25,756 nt of DNA from Patescibacteria group bacterium (GCA_018818855.1 JAHIRI010000049.1:1-25756), one strand, 5' to 3'; counted from the first letter of the stretch, positions 7,512 through 14,870 are shown. Notes: generated from the sequence alone by a model not told the origin. A program made the numbers and translations.

Positions 7512-7611
7512 TCTGCGCTCCCGCCTCGACTCGCTCGCCTCGCTTTCGCGAGAACGAAGCGGGTCGTCTTCGGCGAGGCCGGGCGCTCGGGAATGAAATA
7601 AATTTCATTTT
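7512..7611 (+). promoter_or_regulatory. Structured 5' leader / GC-rich palindromic insert
   Basis: In the AT-rich gap between wzx and the SpoIID-domain gene lies a GC-rich block (about 7512-7592). It contains the inverted repeats GCCTCGC (7537-7543) / GCGAGGC (7573-7579) and an inner GCTTTCG/CGAAGC stem, and recurring GCTCGCCTCGC-like words. A perfect AATGAAAT/ATTTCATT hairpin (7592-7609) follows, with a short T-run. It could be a dispersed palindromic element or a leader with a weak attenuator. An 81-codon minus-strand frame here is not supported. Confidence 0.45.
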
Positions 7612-7650
7612 TCTCACTCGCTTGATAATAAATAATTTTTAAAGCCCAAG

Positions 7651-9477
7651 ATGAAAAAGACTAAAAACAAAATAATTAATCGAGGGCAGAAGTTTTTGTC
7701 AGGATTTATGCTAGCCGCGGTCCTGGCTTTTATTTTTAATTTTATGCCTCATGGAGCAGAGGCGGCCGTAGCCGGATATACCGCGCAAAAAATTTCTCAA
7801 AGTTACGGTTCTCTTACTTTAGCTCCGGGGAAAGCCATAACTTTTGAAGCGGCTTTTAAAAATACTGGCACAGTGACTTGGTCAAATTCCAGCAGCAATT
7901 ATATTTCTCTTTATGTGGACAGCACTGGTCGGCAATTATATCATCCGTATTGGTATACAATTGAACAGCCAGGAAAAATGATAGAAACAAAAGTCGCACC
8001 TGGCAGTACGGCACATTTTCGTTTTGCTCTCCGGGCGCCGGAGCTTTTGGGATTTTATACCATTAAATTAAAATTAGCTGCGGAAAATTTAACATGGATT
8101 CCGGGAGGTGTGATTGATCTGCCGGTTAATGTGACAAATGGAACAACTGCTACACAAGATCCAGCCGTAAACAGTCCGACGACTGCGGCGACAAATACAG
8201 CGGAAAATTTTGCGGCAACAAAATTAATCCAAAGCAGTCAGGCAGTTGCTCTCGCTGGCGGGGGAAAAGTAAATTTTACAGTAGGCTTTAAAAATATTGG
8301 GGTGACTTCATGGGAAACAGGCGGCGCAAATTTAGTAAAAATCTGCGTGGCAGGGACGACGGCAACTGAATCTTTCCGCGATACAAGCTGGCTCGGAACA
8401 AGTTGCCCGGCGGCTGTTTCCGGAGCAACGCTGACTGGTCAGATTGGGTATTTTAGTTTTTCGTTGGCAGGTAATCTGGGCGGTGATTTTACGCCAACTT
8501 TTGTTTTGATGAACAACGATAAAACAATCACCGGCGGAGAAGTGGCTCTGCCAATAAAAATTTCCGGAACGGTTGAAGTACCGATTATCGCGCCGACACC
8601 CGCAGTTCCCGAAACAATTGTGCGCGTTGGACTTTATAATACAACAACCGCCGAGACCATTCGTGCCAACACCGCCTTTGAAGTTCGTGATGCCGAGAAT
8701 AATTTAGTTTTTTCCGTACCGGTCGGAGCGATAGTTACCGCCGCTTTTAATTTTACGGCAAAAACTTACTCAGCATCGCTTGGCGGAGAAATCAGAGACA
8801 ATTTATCATATCTTAAATTTGTTTCACCTGATTTAAATACAATCTTTGAAATTACAAGTTTTGAAAGTCATCCAGCCTGGAATACGTCGTTGAATGATAA
8901 TAAATTTCGCGGGAGCTTGGAGTTACGCTGGAGTGAAGATCGGGCAAAACTTTATATGATAAATGAATTGCCACTTGAAACATATTTGAAAGGTTTGGCC
9001 GAGTCATCAAATAATAATCCGGCCGAATATCATCGGGCGCTCGCGATTGCCGCTCGCACTTTTGCTCAATACAACATTAATATTGGCGGAAAACATCCGG
9101 CGGGAAATTTTCATCTGAATGCCAGTTCCTATGATCAGGTCTATCGCGGTTACAATTCAGAAATCCGTTTACCGAATTTTGTGAAAGCCGTAGAAGATAC
9201 GCGCGGTATAGTGGTAATTTATAATAATGAAATTGTAGTCACGCCATATTTTGCTCAAAGTGATGGACGGACAAGAGCCTGGGAAGAAGTTTGGTGGGGA
9301 GCGGGGAAGCCGTGGCTTGTTTCAAGGCCTGATCCAAACTGTGCCGGTATGAATCTTTTTGGACATGGTGTTGGCCTTTCTGCTCGAGGGGCGCGCGGCA
9401 TGGCGCTTGGCGGCAGTACATATGAGCAAATTTTAAAACATTATTACACTGGCGTGGAATTGAAAAAAATTTACTAG
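7651..9477 (+). CDS. Exported SpoIID/LytB-domain protein with two Ig-like domains
   Basis: A 608-residue secreted protein. A long signal peptide (positively charged KKTKNKIINRGQK, then a hydrophobic run to about residue 32, cleavage near AEA-AV) is followed by two beta-sandwich domains (about 40-165 and 190-305). Both have the 'APGKAITFEAAFKNTGTVTW' look of NBR1-type/CARDB-like Ig domains. The SpoIID/LytB domain covers about 325-608. It has IRV-like entry RVGLYN, ELPLETYLKGLAESS with the probable catalytic Glu451, RALAIAARTFAQY, TPYFAQSDGRTR and GHGVGLSARGA (His572). SpoIID proteins are lytic transglycosylases that cut denuded peptidoglycan glycan strands, so a wall-remodelling role outside the membrane is expected. 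There is no SD before the ATG. The lone Cys residues in the third part (NCAGMN) are conserved in many relatives. Domain calls are by eye. Confidence 0.88.
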   Translation: MKKTKNKIINRGQKFLSGFMLAAVLAFIFNFMPHGAEAAVAGYTAQKISQSYGSLTLAPGKAITFEAAFKNTGTVTWSNSSSNYISLYVDSTGRQLYHPYWYTIEQPGKMIETKVAPGSTAHFRFALRAPELLGFYTIKLKLAAENLTWIPGGVIDLPVNVTNGTTATQDPAVNSPTTAATNTAENFAATKLIQSSQAVALAGGGKVNFTVGFKNIGVTSWETGGANLVKICVAGTTATESFRDTSWLGTSCPAAVSGATLTGQIGYFSFSLAGNLGGDFTPTFVLMNNDKTITGGEVALPIKISGTVEVPIIAPTPAVPETIVRVGLYNTTTAETIRANTAFEVRDAENNLVFSVPVGAIVTAAFNFTAKTYSASLGGEIRDNLSYLKFVSPDLNTIFEITSFESHPAWNTSLNDNKFRGSLELRWSEDRAKLYMINELPLETYLKGLAESSNNNPAEYHRALAIAARTFAQYNINIGGKHPAGNFHLNASSYDQVYRGYNSEIRLPNFVKAVEDTRGIVVIYNNEIVVTPYFAQSDGRTRAWEEVWWGAGKPWLVSRPDPNCAGMNLFGHGVGLSARGARGMALGGSTYEQILKHYYTGVELKKIY

Positions 9478-9481
9478 CCTC

Positions 9482-9503
9482 TACAAAGATAACAATCTTT
9501 GTA
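9482..9503 (+). other. Hairpin just after the SpoIID-domain gene
   Basis: TACAAAGAT (9482-9490) and ATCTTTGTA (9495-9503) form a perfect nine-base-pair stem with a four-base loop, without a good T-run. It may protect the mRNA end ahead of the true terminator. Confidence 0.5.
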
Positions 9504-9513
9504 AAAGTACAAA

Positions 9514-9545
9514 AAAATACTCACCTCTTCGGGTGAGTATTTTGG
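9514..9545. terminator. Bidirectional terminator
   Basis: AAAATACTCACC (9514-9525) pairs with GGTGAGTATTTT (9532-9543) around a TCTTCG loop, with an A-run on the left and T-run on the right. It separates the SpoIID-domain gene from the convergent ruvB unit. Confidence 0.9.
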
Positions 9546-9556
9546 TTGAATTGTGA

Positions 9557-10123
9557 TTAAACCGTTCCGCCAGTACTGTTTGATTCTTTCAGATGATATT
9601 TTCTATCTTCTTCCGCCAAGGTAATAATTTTGCTTGCCACTTCGCGGGGGCCAGGAACTTCTTCAAAAGTAAATCGTTCAGTCGCGCCGGCCGTCTGAAC
9701 ATAAACATTTCCATAATCAAACATTGTTTGCAGAAAACCTTTACTTTCGCCGGTGACATCTTGTATTTTATATAATTCAAGTTCTGAGGTAGTCCGAGCA
9801 AAGAGACGTTGCTCAACATTAATGATACGGTCGTTTGTGACAACCCAAAGATCTAAATAATAATCGATAAAAGCGGTAAAGGCCACGAGCCAGACGGTCA
9901 GATAATAAACGCTCGCAAGAAGCATGAGGAGCGGATAGATGATTGAATTTTCAAAAAGCGAAGGAAAGGTATTTTGAAAAAAGAAATAAAGGCCGACGGG
10001 AATCGCCAGGAGAAAAATAAAAAGAATTAATTGTTTAAGGTAGACAATAGTGTCACGCCGCAAAAAGTATACAATTTTTTCGTAAGATTTTTGGGCAATA
10101 AATTTTTTTACGTAAATGCTCAT
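9557..10123 (-). CDS. Membrane protein with bacterial PH domain (bPH2, YdbS-like)
   Basis: A 188-residue protein. Residues 1-25 are cytoplasmic, two hydrophobic helices follow (about 28-50 and 58-85), then a PH-like domain (about 86-170) opens with DYYLDLWVVTNDRIINVEQR, the typical bPH2 motif in which T-N-D-R-I begins the first strand pair. Proteins with this architecture (YdbS/YdbT group) are membrane-anchored and of unknown exact role. The start at 10123 overlaps the upstream two-helix gene by ATGA, so the two are translationally coupled. There is no SD. The gene is the last of the ruvB unit and ends at the bidirectional terminator. Confidence 0.85.
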   Translation of the reverse strand: MSIYVKKFIAQKSYEKIVYFLRRDTIVYLKQLILFIFLLAIPVGLYFFFQNTFPSLFENSIIYPLLMLLASVYYLTVWLVAFTAFIDYYLDLWVVTNDRIINVEQRLFARTTSELELYKIQDVTGESKGFLQTMFDYGNVYVQTAGATERFTFEEVPGPREVASKIITLAEEDRKYHLKESNSTGGTV

Positions 10124-10350
10124 AGAGAAAAATTAAGCGTGAAAAAGGATTGGGCCCAATCAACTATTTGGATTTCCTGCCAGGTGGCAAAAATAATTAT
10201 GGCGGCGCCCGCTAAAAAAACATATAAAGTAAAAAAGGCGGCAGAACTTGGGGGGATAAAGAGCACCAAATGATAAATCGCGAAAAGGGAAAACAAAATA
10301 AAAAGGCCGAGGAAAATGTAGTAGGCAATGAGAAAAACAGAAAGAGTCAT
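10120..10350 (-). CDS. Small two-helix membrane protein
   Basis: A 76-residue protein with two or three hydrophobic helices (about residues 3-31 and 37-58) and a short polar tail (WQEIQIVDWAQSF). No family was recognised. It starts seven bases after the ruvB stop codon and overlaps the PH-domain gene by four bases, so it is part of the same transcript. There is no SD at its ATG. The conserved-looking packing between ruvB and a PH-domain protein suggests it works with the latter at the membrane; this is inference. Confidence 0.75.
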   Translation of the reverse strand: MTLSVFLIAYYIFLGLFILFSLFAIYHLVLFIPPSSAAFFTLYVFLAGAAIIIFATWQEIQIVDWAQSFFTLNFSL

Positions 10351-10356
10351 AAAAAT

Positions 10357-11379
10357 TTAAACTAATTTTTCTTGTAAATTTTGCGGCGGAGCAATCCCGA
10401 GATGTTTGTATGCCGTCTCGGTCGCCACTCTCCCTCGTGGTGTGCGGTTTAGAAAACCAAGTTGTAGGAGATATGGTTCGTAAACTTCCTCAATGGTTGC
10501 TTGTTCTTCGCCGGTCGCGGCGGAAAGAGTGTTCAAACCGACCGGTCCGCCTTGGAATTTTTTAATAATTGATTCAAGAATCCGGCGGTCAATTTGATCC
10601 AAACCAAATTGATCAACGCCTAAATTTTCTAGCGCCTCTTCGGCCAGTGCTATTGTTATTATACCATTTGATTTGACTTCAGCGTAATCGCGGACGCGTT
10701 TTAAAATACGGTTTGCGACGCGCGGAGTTTTTCGGGCGCGGTTGGATAAAAGTTCCACAGCGCCTTCGTCAATTTTTATATTTAAAATTTTGGCGCTGCG
10801 GTTAATAATTTTTCCGATGTCCTCATCCTCATAAAAATTTAAATGATAGGTTGCGCCAAAGCGATCGCGGAGCGGCGAGGAAATCATACTGACTTTTGTC
10901 GTCGCGCCGATAATTGTGAAACGCGGTAAGTTTAGCCGCACGGTTCTTGCACCAGGACCTTTGCCGATTACCAAATCAAGAGCGTACTCTTCCATGGCCG
11001 GATATAAAACTTCTTCAATGACTTTGTTTAGCCGATGGATTTCATCAATAAATAAAATGTCGCCCTCGCCAAGGTTTGTGAGAATTGCCGCGAGGTCGCC
11101 GGCGCGTTCAATCGCCGGACCGGAGGTGATGCGGATTTGAGCGCCCATTTCATTTGAGATGACGTGCGCCAGAGTGGTTTTGCCAAGACCAGGACAGCCG
11201 TAAAGCAAAACGTGTTCAATCGGTTCATTTCTTTTTTTTGCCGCGGAAATAAAAATTTCCAGATTTTTTTTAATCTGTTCCTGGCCAATATATTCAGTCA
11301 AAACCTTAGGCCGGAGCGTCATATCAAACGCCTGGTCTTCGTTTTGTTCTTTGGGGGTAACAATTCTTTCGTCAGGCAT
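10357..11379 (-). CDS. ruvB: Holliday junction branch-migration ATPase RuvB
   Basis: A 340-residue AAA+ motor that drives branch migration of Holliday junctions with RuvA; length is normal for the family. Walker A is GCPGLGKTT (61-69), with Cys in place of the usual first Pro of GPPGLGKT. Walker B is ILFIDEIHR (108-116). The sensor 1/arginine-finger block GATTKVSMISSPLRDRFG covers 158-175, and a winged-helix C-terminus contains FLNRTPRGRVAT. The mRNA is almost leaderless: the -10 box ends 14 bases before the ATG and there is no SD. ruvA and ruvC are not in the window. The two downstream membrane genes seem co-transcribed. Confidence 0.97.
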   Translation of the reverse strand: MPDERIVTPKEQNEDQAFDMTLRPKVLTEYIGQEQIKKNLEIFISAAKKRNEPIEHVLLYGCPGLGKTTLAHVISNEMGAQIRITSGPAIERAGDLAAILTNLGEGDILFIDEIHRLNKVIEEVLYPAMEEYALDLVIGKGPGARTVRLNLPRFTIIGATTKVSMISSPLRDRFGATYHLNFYEDEDIGKIINRSAKILNIKIDEGAVELLSNRARKTPRVANRILKRVRDYAEVKSNGIITIALAEEALENLGVDQFGLDQIDRRILESIIKKFQGGPVGLNTLSAATGEEQATIEEVYEPYLLQLGFLNRTPRGRVATETAYKHLGIAPPQNLQEKLV

Positions 11380-11393
11380 ATTTTTATTCTACA

Positions 11394-11422
11394 ATTTTAT
11401 CTTATTTCTCCCTTTTTGGCAA
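11394..11422 (-). promoter_or_regulatory. Promoter of ruvB
   Basis: On the minus strand TTGCCA (11422-11417), a 17-base spacer, TAAAAT (11399-11394). The -35 box directly follows the T-run of the unit C terminator. Confidence 0.75.
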
Positions 11423-11423
11423 T

Positions 11424-11455
11424 AAAAAAACCGCCCCATTTTTCCTGGGACGGTT
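11424..11455 (-). terminator. Terminator of GC-rich unit C
   Basis: On the minus strand AACCGTCCCA (11455-11446) pairs with TGGGGCGGTT (11438-11429), ten base pairs with one G-U, followed by TTTTTTTATT. It insulates the upstream HD gene from ruvB. Confidence 0.9.
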
Positions 11456-11470
11456 ATGGACCATGGCTAC

Positions 11471-12538
11471 TCACCACCCCAAGTCAGGGCTCGTGAGGTC
11501 GAGCTTCGTCTCCTTGAGGTTCGCAAGGATCTCCGTGGCCGAGAGGCCGGCAAGGTCGGCAGGTGAAAGGTTGTCTTTTTTTGCGAGACCCAGAAGTTCT
11601 TGGTCACCCAAGAGCGCGATGAAGAACACGGGGTCGAGGTGGGGTGCAATCTTCTCAAGCGCCCGATAGACTCTCTCGATCAAGGAAATGACTTCCGCCC
11701 GGCGGTTCACGACGTTGTAGATTTTTCCGTACATGATTTCTTTGACTCGAGTGAGCCGCATCGCCTCTTCGCACAGTCCAAAAGAAATCCGGCCGGCCGC
11801 CTTTGATTCAAGACAGAGCGCCCGAAGGCATTTTGCCGTACGTGAGCGATATCCCTTGCCGAACCACTGGGCTAGTCCGACCAATTCGGGATAGTCCAAT
11901 GGGTTCAAGCAATCACCCCGTTCAAAGATATCGTGATAGTCGGCCCAGAAGTAGTCAATCTTGTCGGTGTGCATGACGAGGGCGCTCTCTTCCGACTCGC
12001 ACGTTTCGGTGCCAAACTGGCCGTCGCCGCGCGAGTGATCCCGGAGACAGAGAAGTGTCTGGTGCGTGAGGTTCAAACCGCGGCCGCGGCGTTCCACTTT
12101 TTGAGCGATGACGACACCTAGAATTTCGTGGCAGATTTTTTTTTCGGAAAGCCGAGAGAGGGTGACTTCGCCCGTGTGACCGAAGGGGGTGTGGCCCATG
12201 TCATGGCCAAGACCCGCGGCGTGCGTGAGATCGGGGTGGAGACCAAGTAATTTGGCGATCGGCACAGCAAGTCCCGCTACGCCGAGCGAATGGGAAAGGC
12301 GCCGCCGGATGTGTGTGTTCGGCTCAAGCGGTCGGACCTGGGTTTTGTCGCCCCCTCGCCGTAGCGCCCGGCAGTTCATGATCTTTGAAACATCAATTAG
12401 ATAGGGCGAGACAACGTTCGAGGGACCCATGAGCCAACTATCATCATCCTCGGACTCGGGGTAACGCCGTCTGGCGTCTTCGTCTCGCGTTGCGCGATCG
12501 ACTAGGACATTCTGGCACGAAGCAAGTTCGTGATCCAT
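11471..12538 (-). CDS. dGTPase-like HD-domain phosphohydrolase (GC-rich unit C)
   Basis: A 355-residue protein of the deoxyguanosinetriphosphate triphosphohydrolase group, which splits dNTPs into nucleoside and triphosphate. The HD metal site is complete: RRLSHSLGV (His83), GLGHDMGHTPFGHTGE (His112-Asp113, then His116 and His121) and HTDKIDYFWADYHDI, in which Asp192 fits the last ligand. HDxGHxPFGHxGE is diagnostic for Dgt-type enzymes. Dgt enzymes range from about 330 to over 500 residues, so this is a short form. The ATG at 12538 has a strong SD (GGAGG, ten bases upstream). Base and codon use are GC-rich, unlike ruvB and polX. It has its own promoter (12577-12605) and terminator. dNTPases of this group can control nucleotide pools or starve phages; either role is possible. 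The GC shift suggests acquisition by transfer. Confidence 0.9.
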   Translation of the reverse strand: MDHELASCQNVLVDRATRDEDARRRYPESEDDDSWLMGPSNVVSPYLIDVSKIMNCRALRRGGDKTQVRPLEPNTHIRRRLSHSLGVAGLAVPIAKLLGLHPDLTHAAGLGHDMGHTPFGHTGEVTLSRLSEKKICHEILGVVIAQKVERRGRGLNLTHQTLLCLRDHSRGDGQFGTETCESEESALVMHTDKIDYFWADYHDIFERGDCLNPLDYPELVGLAQWFGKGYRSRTAKCLRALCLESKAAGRISFGLCEEAMRLTRVKEIMYGKIYNVVNRRAEVISLIERVYRALEKIAPHLDPVFFIALLGDQELLGLAKKDNLSPADLAGLSATEILANLKETKLDLTSPDLGW

Positions 12539-12576
12539 TTTTATCTTTCCTCCTTTTTTTAAGGAACGATCTGGTT

Positions 12577-12605
12577 ATCTTAGAAGAAGTAGAATAAAAA
12601 AGCAA
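12577..12605 (-). promoter_or_regulatory. Promoter of GC-rich unit C
   Basis: On the minus strand TTGCTT (12605-12600), a 17-base spacer, TAAGAT (12582-12577). The -35 box starts right after the T-run of the unit D terminator, the same arrangement as at ruvB. Confidence 0.6.
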
Positions 12606-12641
12606 TAAAAAAGCGGCGTGGTCCTCATGCTCCACGCCGTT
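12606..12641 (-). terminator. Terminator of GC-rich unit D
   Basis: On the minus strand a ten-base-pair stem (12641-12632 with 12621-12612; core GGCGTGG/CCACGCC) with a ten-base loop is followed by a run of six T. It lies 19 bases after the stop codon of the 73-residue gene. Confidence 0.9.
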
Positions 12642-12659
12642 CGTCTCCTTGCCGGTTGG

Positions 12660-12881
12660 TCAGGTTTTTTTTCTCCCGCTCGTACTCAGATATATCAAGA
12701 ATTTTTGCCACGATTCTATCGGGAGTTGGACCCAGTAGGTGCCGTGACAATTTGCGCATTCGGCAAGAGCTTGGCGTAGATACCATCTCCACCGCAGTGG
12801 ATAGACATATCGCCAGCGGTGGCTGGTGTCGCCGCAGGGGCTCCGAGCTTCTTCGTCCGAAAGTTCCCGTGGTGCATTCAT
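12660..12881 (-). CDS. Small Cys/Trp-rich protein, putative zinc binder (GC-rich unit D)
   Basis: A 73-residue protein of unknown function. It has a CGDTSH pair (Cys16, His21), an aromatic basic stretch RWRYVYPLRWRWYLRQ and a CANCHGTYW motif (Cys42, Cys45). C-x4-H plus C-x2-C could hold one zinc ion. The ATG at 12881 has a strong SD in the block TGAAAGGAGGGGT, a 13-base word shared exactly with the unit A lipoprotein. A competing frame on the same strand (12625-12900, 91 residues) also looks fairly codon-like in its second half, but its ATG has no SD. Promoter and terminator frame the gene tightly. It is directly upstream of the dGTPase-like gene on the same strand; a joint role is possible but not shown. 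Confidence 0.68.
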   Translation of the reverse strand: MNAPRELSDEEARSPCGDTSHRWRYVYPLRWRWYLRQALAECANCHGTYWVQLPIESWQKFLIYLSTSGRKKT

Positions 12882-12930
12882 CGGCCACCCCTCCTTTCAT
12901 GTGCTGAAGATAGTTTTAGGGCGACTTTAT

Positions 12931-12959
12931 ATATTAAAAGATAATTATAAAAAAAGCAA
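12931..12959 (-). promoter_or_regulatory. Promoter of GC-rich unit D
   Basis: On the minus strand TTGCTT (12959-12954), a 17-base spacer, TAATAT (12936-12931). The -35 box directly follows a CCCCGCGCGGGG palindrome. Confidence 0.6.
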
Positions 12960-12972
12960 CCCCGCGCGGGGG
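12954..12972 (-). terminator. Possible terminator of the tRNA-Leu transcript
   Basis: CCCCGCGCGGGG (12960-12971) is self-complementary and on the minus strand is followed by TTGCTTTTTTTAT. The stem is short, so this is tentative. It would separate tRNA-Leu from unit D. Confidence 0.45.
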
Positions 12973-13006
12973 CGGAGTCAAAATTAAATTTTGTAGTTTT
13001 CCAAAA

Positions 13007-13089
13007 TGCCCGGGGTGGGACTCGAACCCACACGACCTTTCGGTCACAAGATTTTAAGTCTTGCGTGTATACCATTTCACCACCCGGGC
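13007..13089 (-). tRNA. tRNA-Leu(TAA)
   Basis: An 83-base cloverleaf: acceptor GCCCGGG/CCCGGGC, discriminator A, anticodon stem CAAGA/TCTTG around CTTAAAA (anticodon TAA, reads UUA), variable arm GACC GAAA GGTC and T-arm GTGGG TTCGAGT CCCAC. CCA is not encoded. Confidence 0.96.
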
Positions 13090-13107
13090 AAATTATTTTT
13101 TATCCTA

Positions 13108-14856
13108 TCACTTTTTATTAAACCAATCAAGCATTTTTTGCAATGGCCAAGTATTTAAAACATCTTTTTTCTCGGCCCAGCCCCTTCGCGCTTGGGCAAT
13201 GCCATACTCCATTAAATTCAATTGAGTTTTGTTGTGCGCGTCGGTGTTAATCACCATTTTCACACCAAGCCCGACAGCTTTTCTAATATCTTCATCGCGC
13301 AAATCCAGACGGTCAAAAAAGGAATTTATTTCCATAGCCACGCCAAGTTCCTTCGCGGCTTTTAAAATTTTATCCAAATCAATTTCGTAAGGTGGTCGTT
13401 GAAGTATTACCCGGCCGGTGGGGTGGGCGATAACATTAACGTTTTTGTGTTTCATGGCGCGGATAATTCGCGCGGTCATTTTTTCTTTGGACAAATTAAA
13501 ATGATCGTGCACGGCGGCCAAGACAATATCTAATTTTTCCAAAATTTTATGGGGCAAGTCAATGTCGCCGTCGGCGGAAATATTTGTCTCCGCACTCTTT
13601 AAAATCTTTATCCCAATTTTTTTCTTGGCAAACCCGGCATTCAATTTATCAATTTCTTTAATTTGCCGTAAAACTTTTTTTTCATCCATGGCGTTTGCAA
13701 TATGCAAGGTGCCGACATGATCGGAAATGGAAATATATTCATAACCCAACTTTTTCCCGGCCAGGGCCATTTCTTGAATCGTATTTAACCCCTCGCTCCA
13801 TTTTGTGTGAACATGCAAGTCGCCGCGGATATCGTCATAGCCGATAATTTTTGGCAATCCGTTTGGTTTACCCTGAGCTTGTCGAAGGGCTGCTTCAATT
13901 TCTCCGCTTGCGGTTCGGAGCTCCGGCTCCATCCAGCCCATCCCTAAAATTTTGTAAATTTCCTCCTCGGTTTTTCCGCCGAGTTTTTTTTTGCCGCGGA
14001 AAATTCCATACTCATTAAGTTTCAAGCCTTTTTTGATGGCGATTTTTCTGACTTCAATATTATGGTTTTTGTCGCCGGTAAAATATTGTAATGCCGCGCC
14101 GTAGTCTTCAGGCGGAAGAATTCTAACGTCGGCTTGGATTCCGGAATTTAGCCGGAGAGTAGTTTTGGTTGGGCCTTCGGCAAGAATTTCTTCCACTTCG
14201 GGCATGCGCGTAAAAATTTCCATAACTTTTTTCGGATGTTTTGCGGTAATCAGAGTATCAATATCGCCGATCGTTTCTTGGCGGCGGCGAATGGAACCGG
14301 CAGTTTGAACTTTATCCACGCCGGGAATTTTCCGAAGGCGTTCTTCAATATCTCGAGCCATTGGTAAAACATGACCGAGTAAAAATCGTCCGTGGCTTTT
14401 TTTATAAAATTCCAAACCCTTTAAAATTTTTTCTTGGCTCTGTTCGCCAAAGTGTGCGAGCTTCGCGATTTTTCCGGAGCGCGCCGCTTTTTCGAGATCG
14501 ACGACGTTTTTAATTTTTAATTTTTTGTACAAAATCTGAATGGTTTTTGGGCCAACTCCCAAAACCGAAGTCAGGTCATCAATATCAATAGGCAAAGATT
14601 TTTTTAACTCTTTGTAAAGTTTCAGCCGTCCGGTTTTTATCAATTCTTCAATATGGAGGGCGGTGTTTTTCCCCACCCCAGGAATTTTTTCCAAAGCTTT
14701 AAGACCGCCGGTTTCATAAATGTCAGCCACGTTTTGTCCAAGCGATTCCAAACTTGAGGCGACTCGTTCATAAGCGCGCGGCTTAAAAGGCACCTCGTCT
14801 ATTTCATATAGGATGGCAATTTCCCGAAAAATTTTGGCAATCTCTAAATTTGTCAT
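13108..14856 (-). CDS. polX: DNA polymerase X with PHP domain
   Basis: A 582-residue family X DNA polymerase with a C-terminal PHP domain, the standard bacterial PolX architecture used in base-excision and gap repair. Helix-hairpin-helix motifs lie at IPGVGKNTA (58-66) and VLGVGPKT (98-105). The nucleotidyltransferase site is GSIRRR (187-192), GDID (197-200; catalytic Asp198 and Asp200) and Asp243 in QADVRI. The PHP domain begins with RGDLHVHTKWSEG (344-356) and ends with a NTDAHN metal motif; PHP domains of PolX are 3'-5' exonucleases. The mRNA looks leaderless: TATAAT lies eight bases before the ATG. Residues 324-330 (LRQAQGK), in the linker between the two halves, are encoded by a 19-base dispersed palindrome (13871-13889), so a repeat has been taken into the coding sequence in frame. 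Confidence 0.95.
   Translation of the reverse strand: MTNLEIAKIFREIAILYEIDEVPFKPRAYERVASSLESLGQNVADIYETGGLKALEKIPGVGKNTALHIEELIKTGRLKLYKELKKSLPIDIDDLTSVLGVGPKTIQILYKKLKIKNVVDLEKAARSGKIAKLAHFGEQSQEKILKGLEFYKKSHGRFLLGHVLPMARDIEERLRKIPGVDKVQTAGSIRRRQETIGDIDTLITAKHPKKVMEIFTRMPEVEEILAEGPTKTTLRLNSGIQADVRILPPEDYGAALQYFTGDKNHNIEVRKIAIKKGLKLNEYGIFRGKKKLGGKTEEEIYKILGMGWMEPELRTASGEIEAALRQAQGKPNGLPKIIGYDDIRGDLHVHTKWSEGLNTIQEMALAGKKLGYEYISISDHVGTLHIANAMDEKKVLRQIKEIDKLNAGFAKKKIGIKILKSAETNISADGDIDLPHKILEKLDIVLAAVHDHFNLSKEKMTARIIRAMKHKNVNVIAHPTGRVILQRPPYEIDLDKILKAAKELGVAMEINSFFDRLDLRDEDIRKAVGLGVKMVINTDAHNKTQLNLMEYGIAQARRGWAEKKDVLNTWPLQKMLDWFNKK
13871..13889. repeat. Dispersed palindrome CCCTGAGCTTGTCGAAGGG inside polX
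   Basis: This 19-base word is known from intergenic dispersed repeats in many environmental bacterial genomes. Seventeen of its bases recur in this window at 21360-21376. Here it encodes LRQAQGK in the polymerase-PHP linker and keeps the frame. Confidence 0.75.
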
Positions 14857-14864
14857 ATTACATT

Positions 14865-14870
14865 ATTATA
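14865..14870 (-). promoter_or_regulatory. -10 box of polX
   Basis: On the minus strand TATAAT (14870-14865) lies eight bases before the ATG, which predicts a leaderless mRNA. No convincing -35 box is seen because the upstream terminator occupies that position. Confidence 0.6.

Noticed and set aside
7372..7617. Minus-strand 81-codon frame
   Set aside because: It has no SD, covers the oppositely oriented promoter and the GC-rich palindromes, and has no protein-like pattern.
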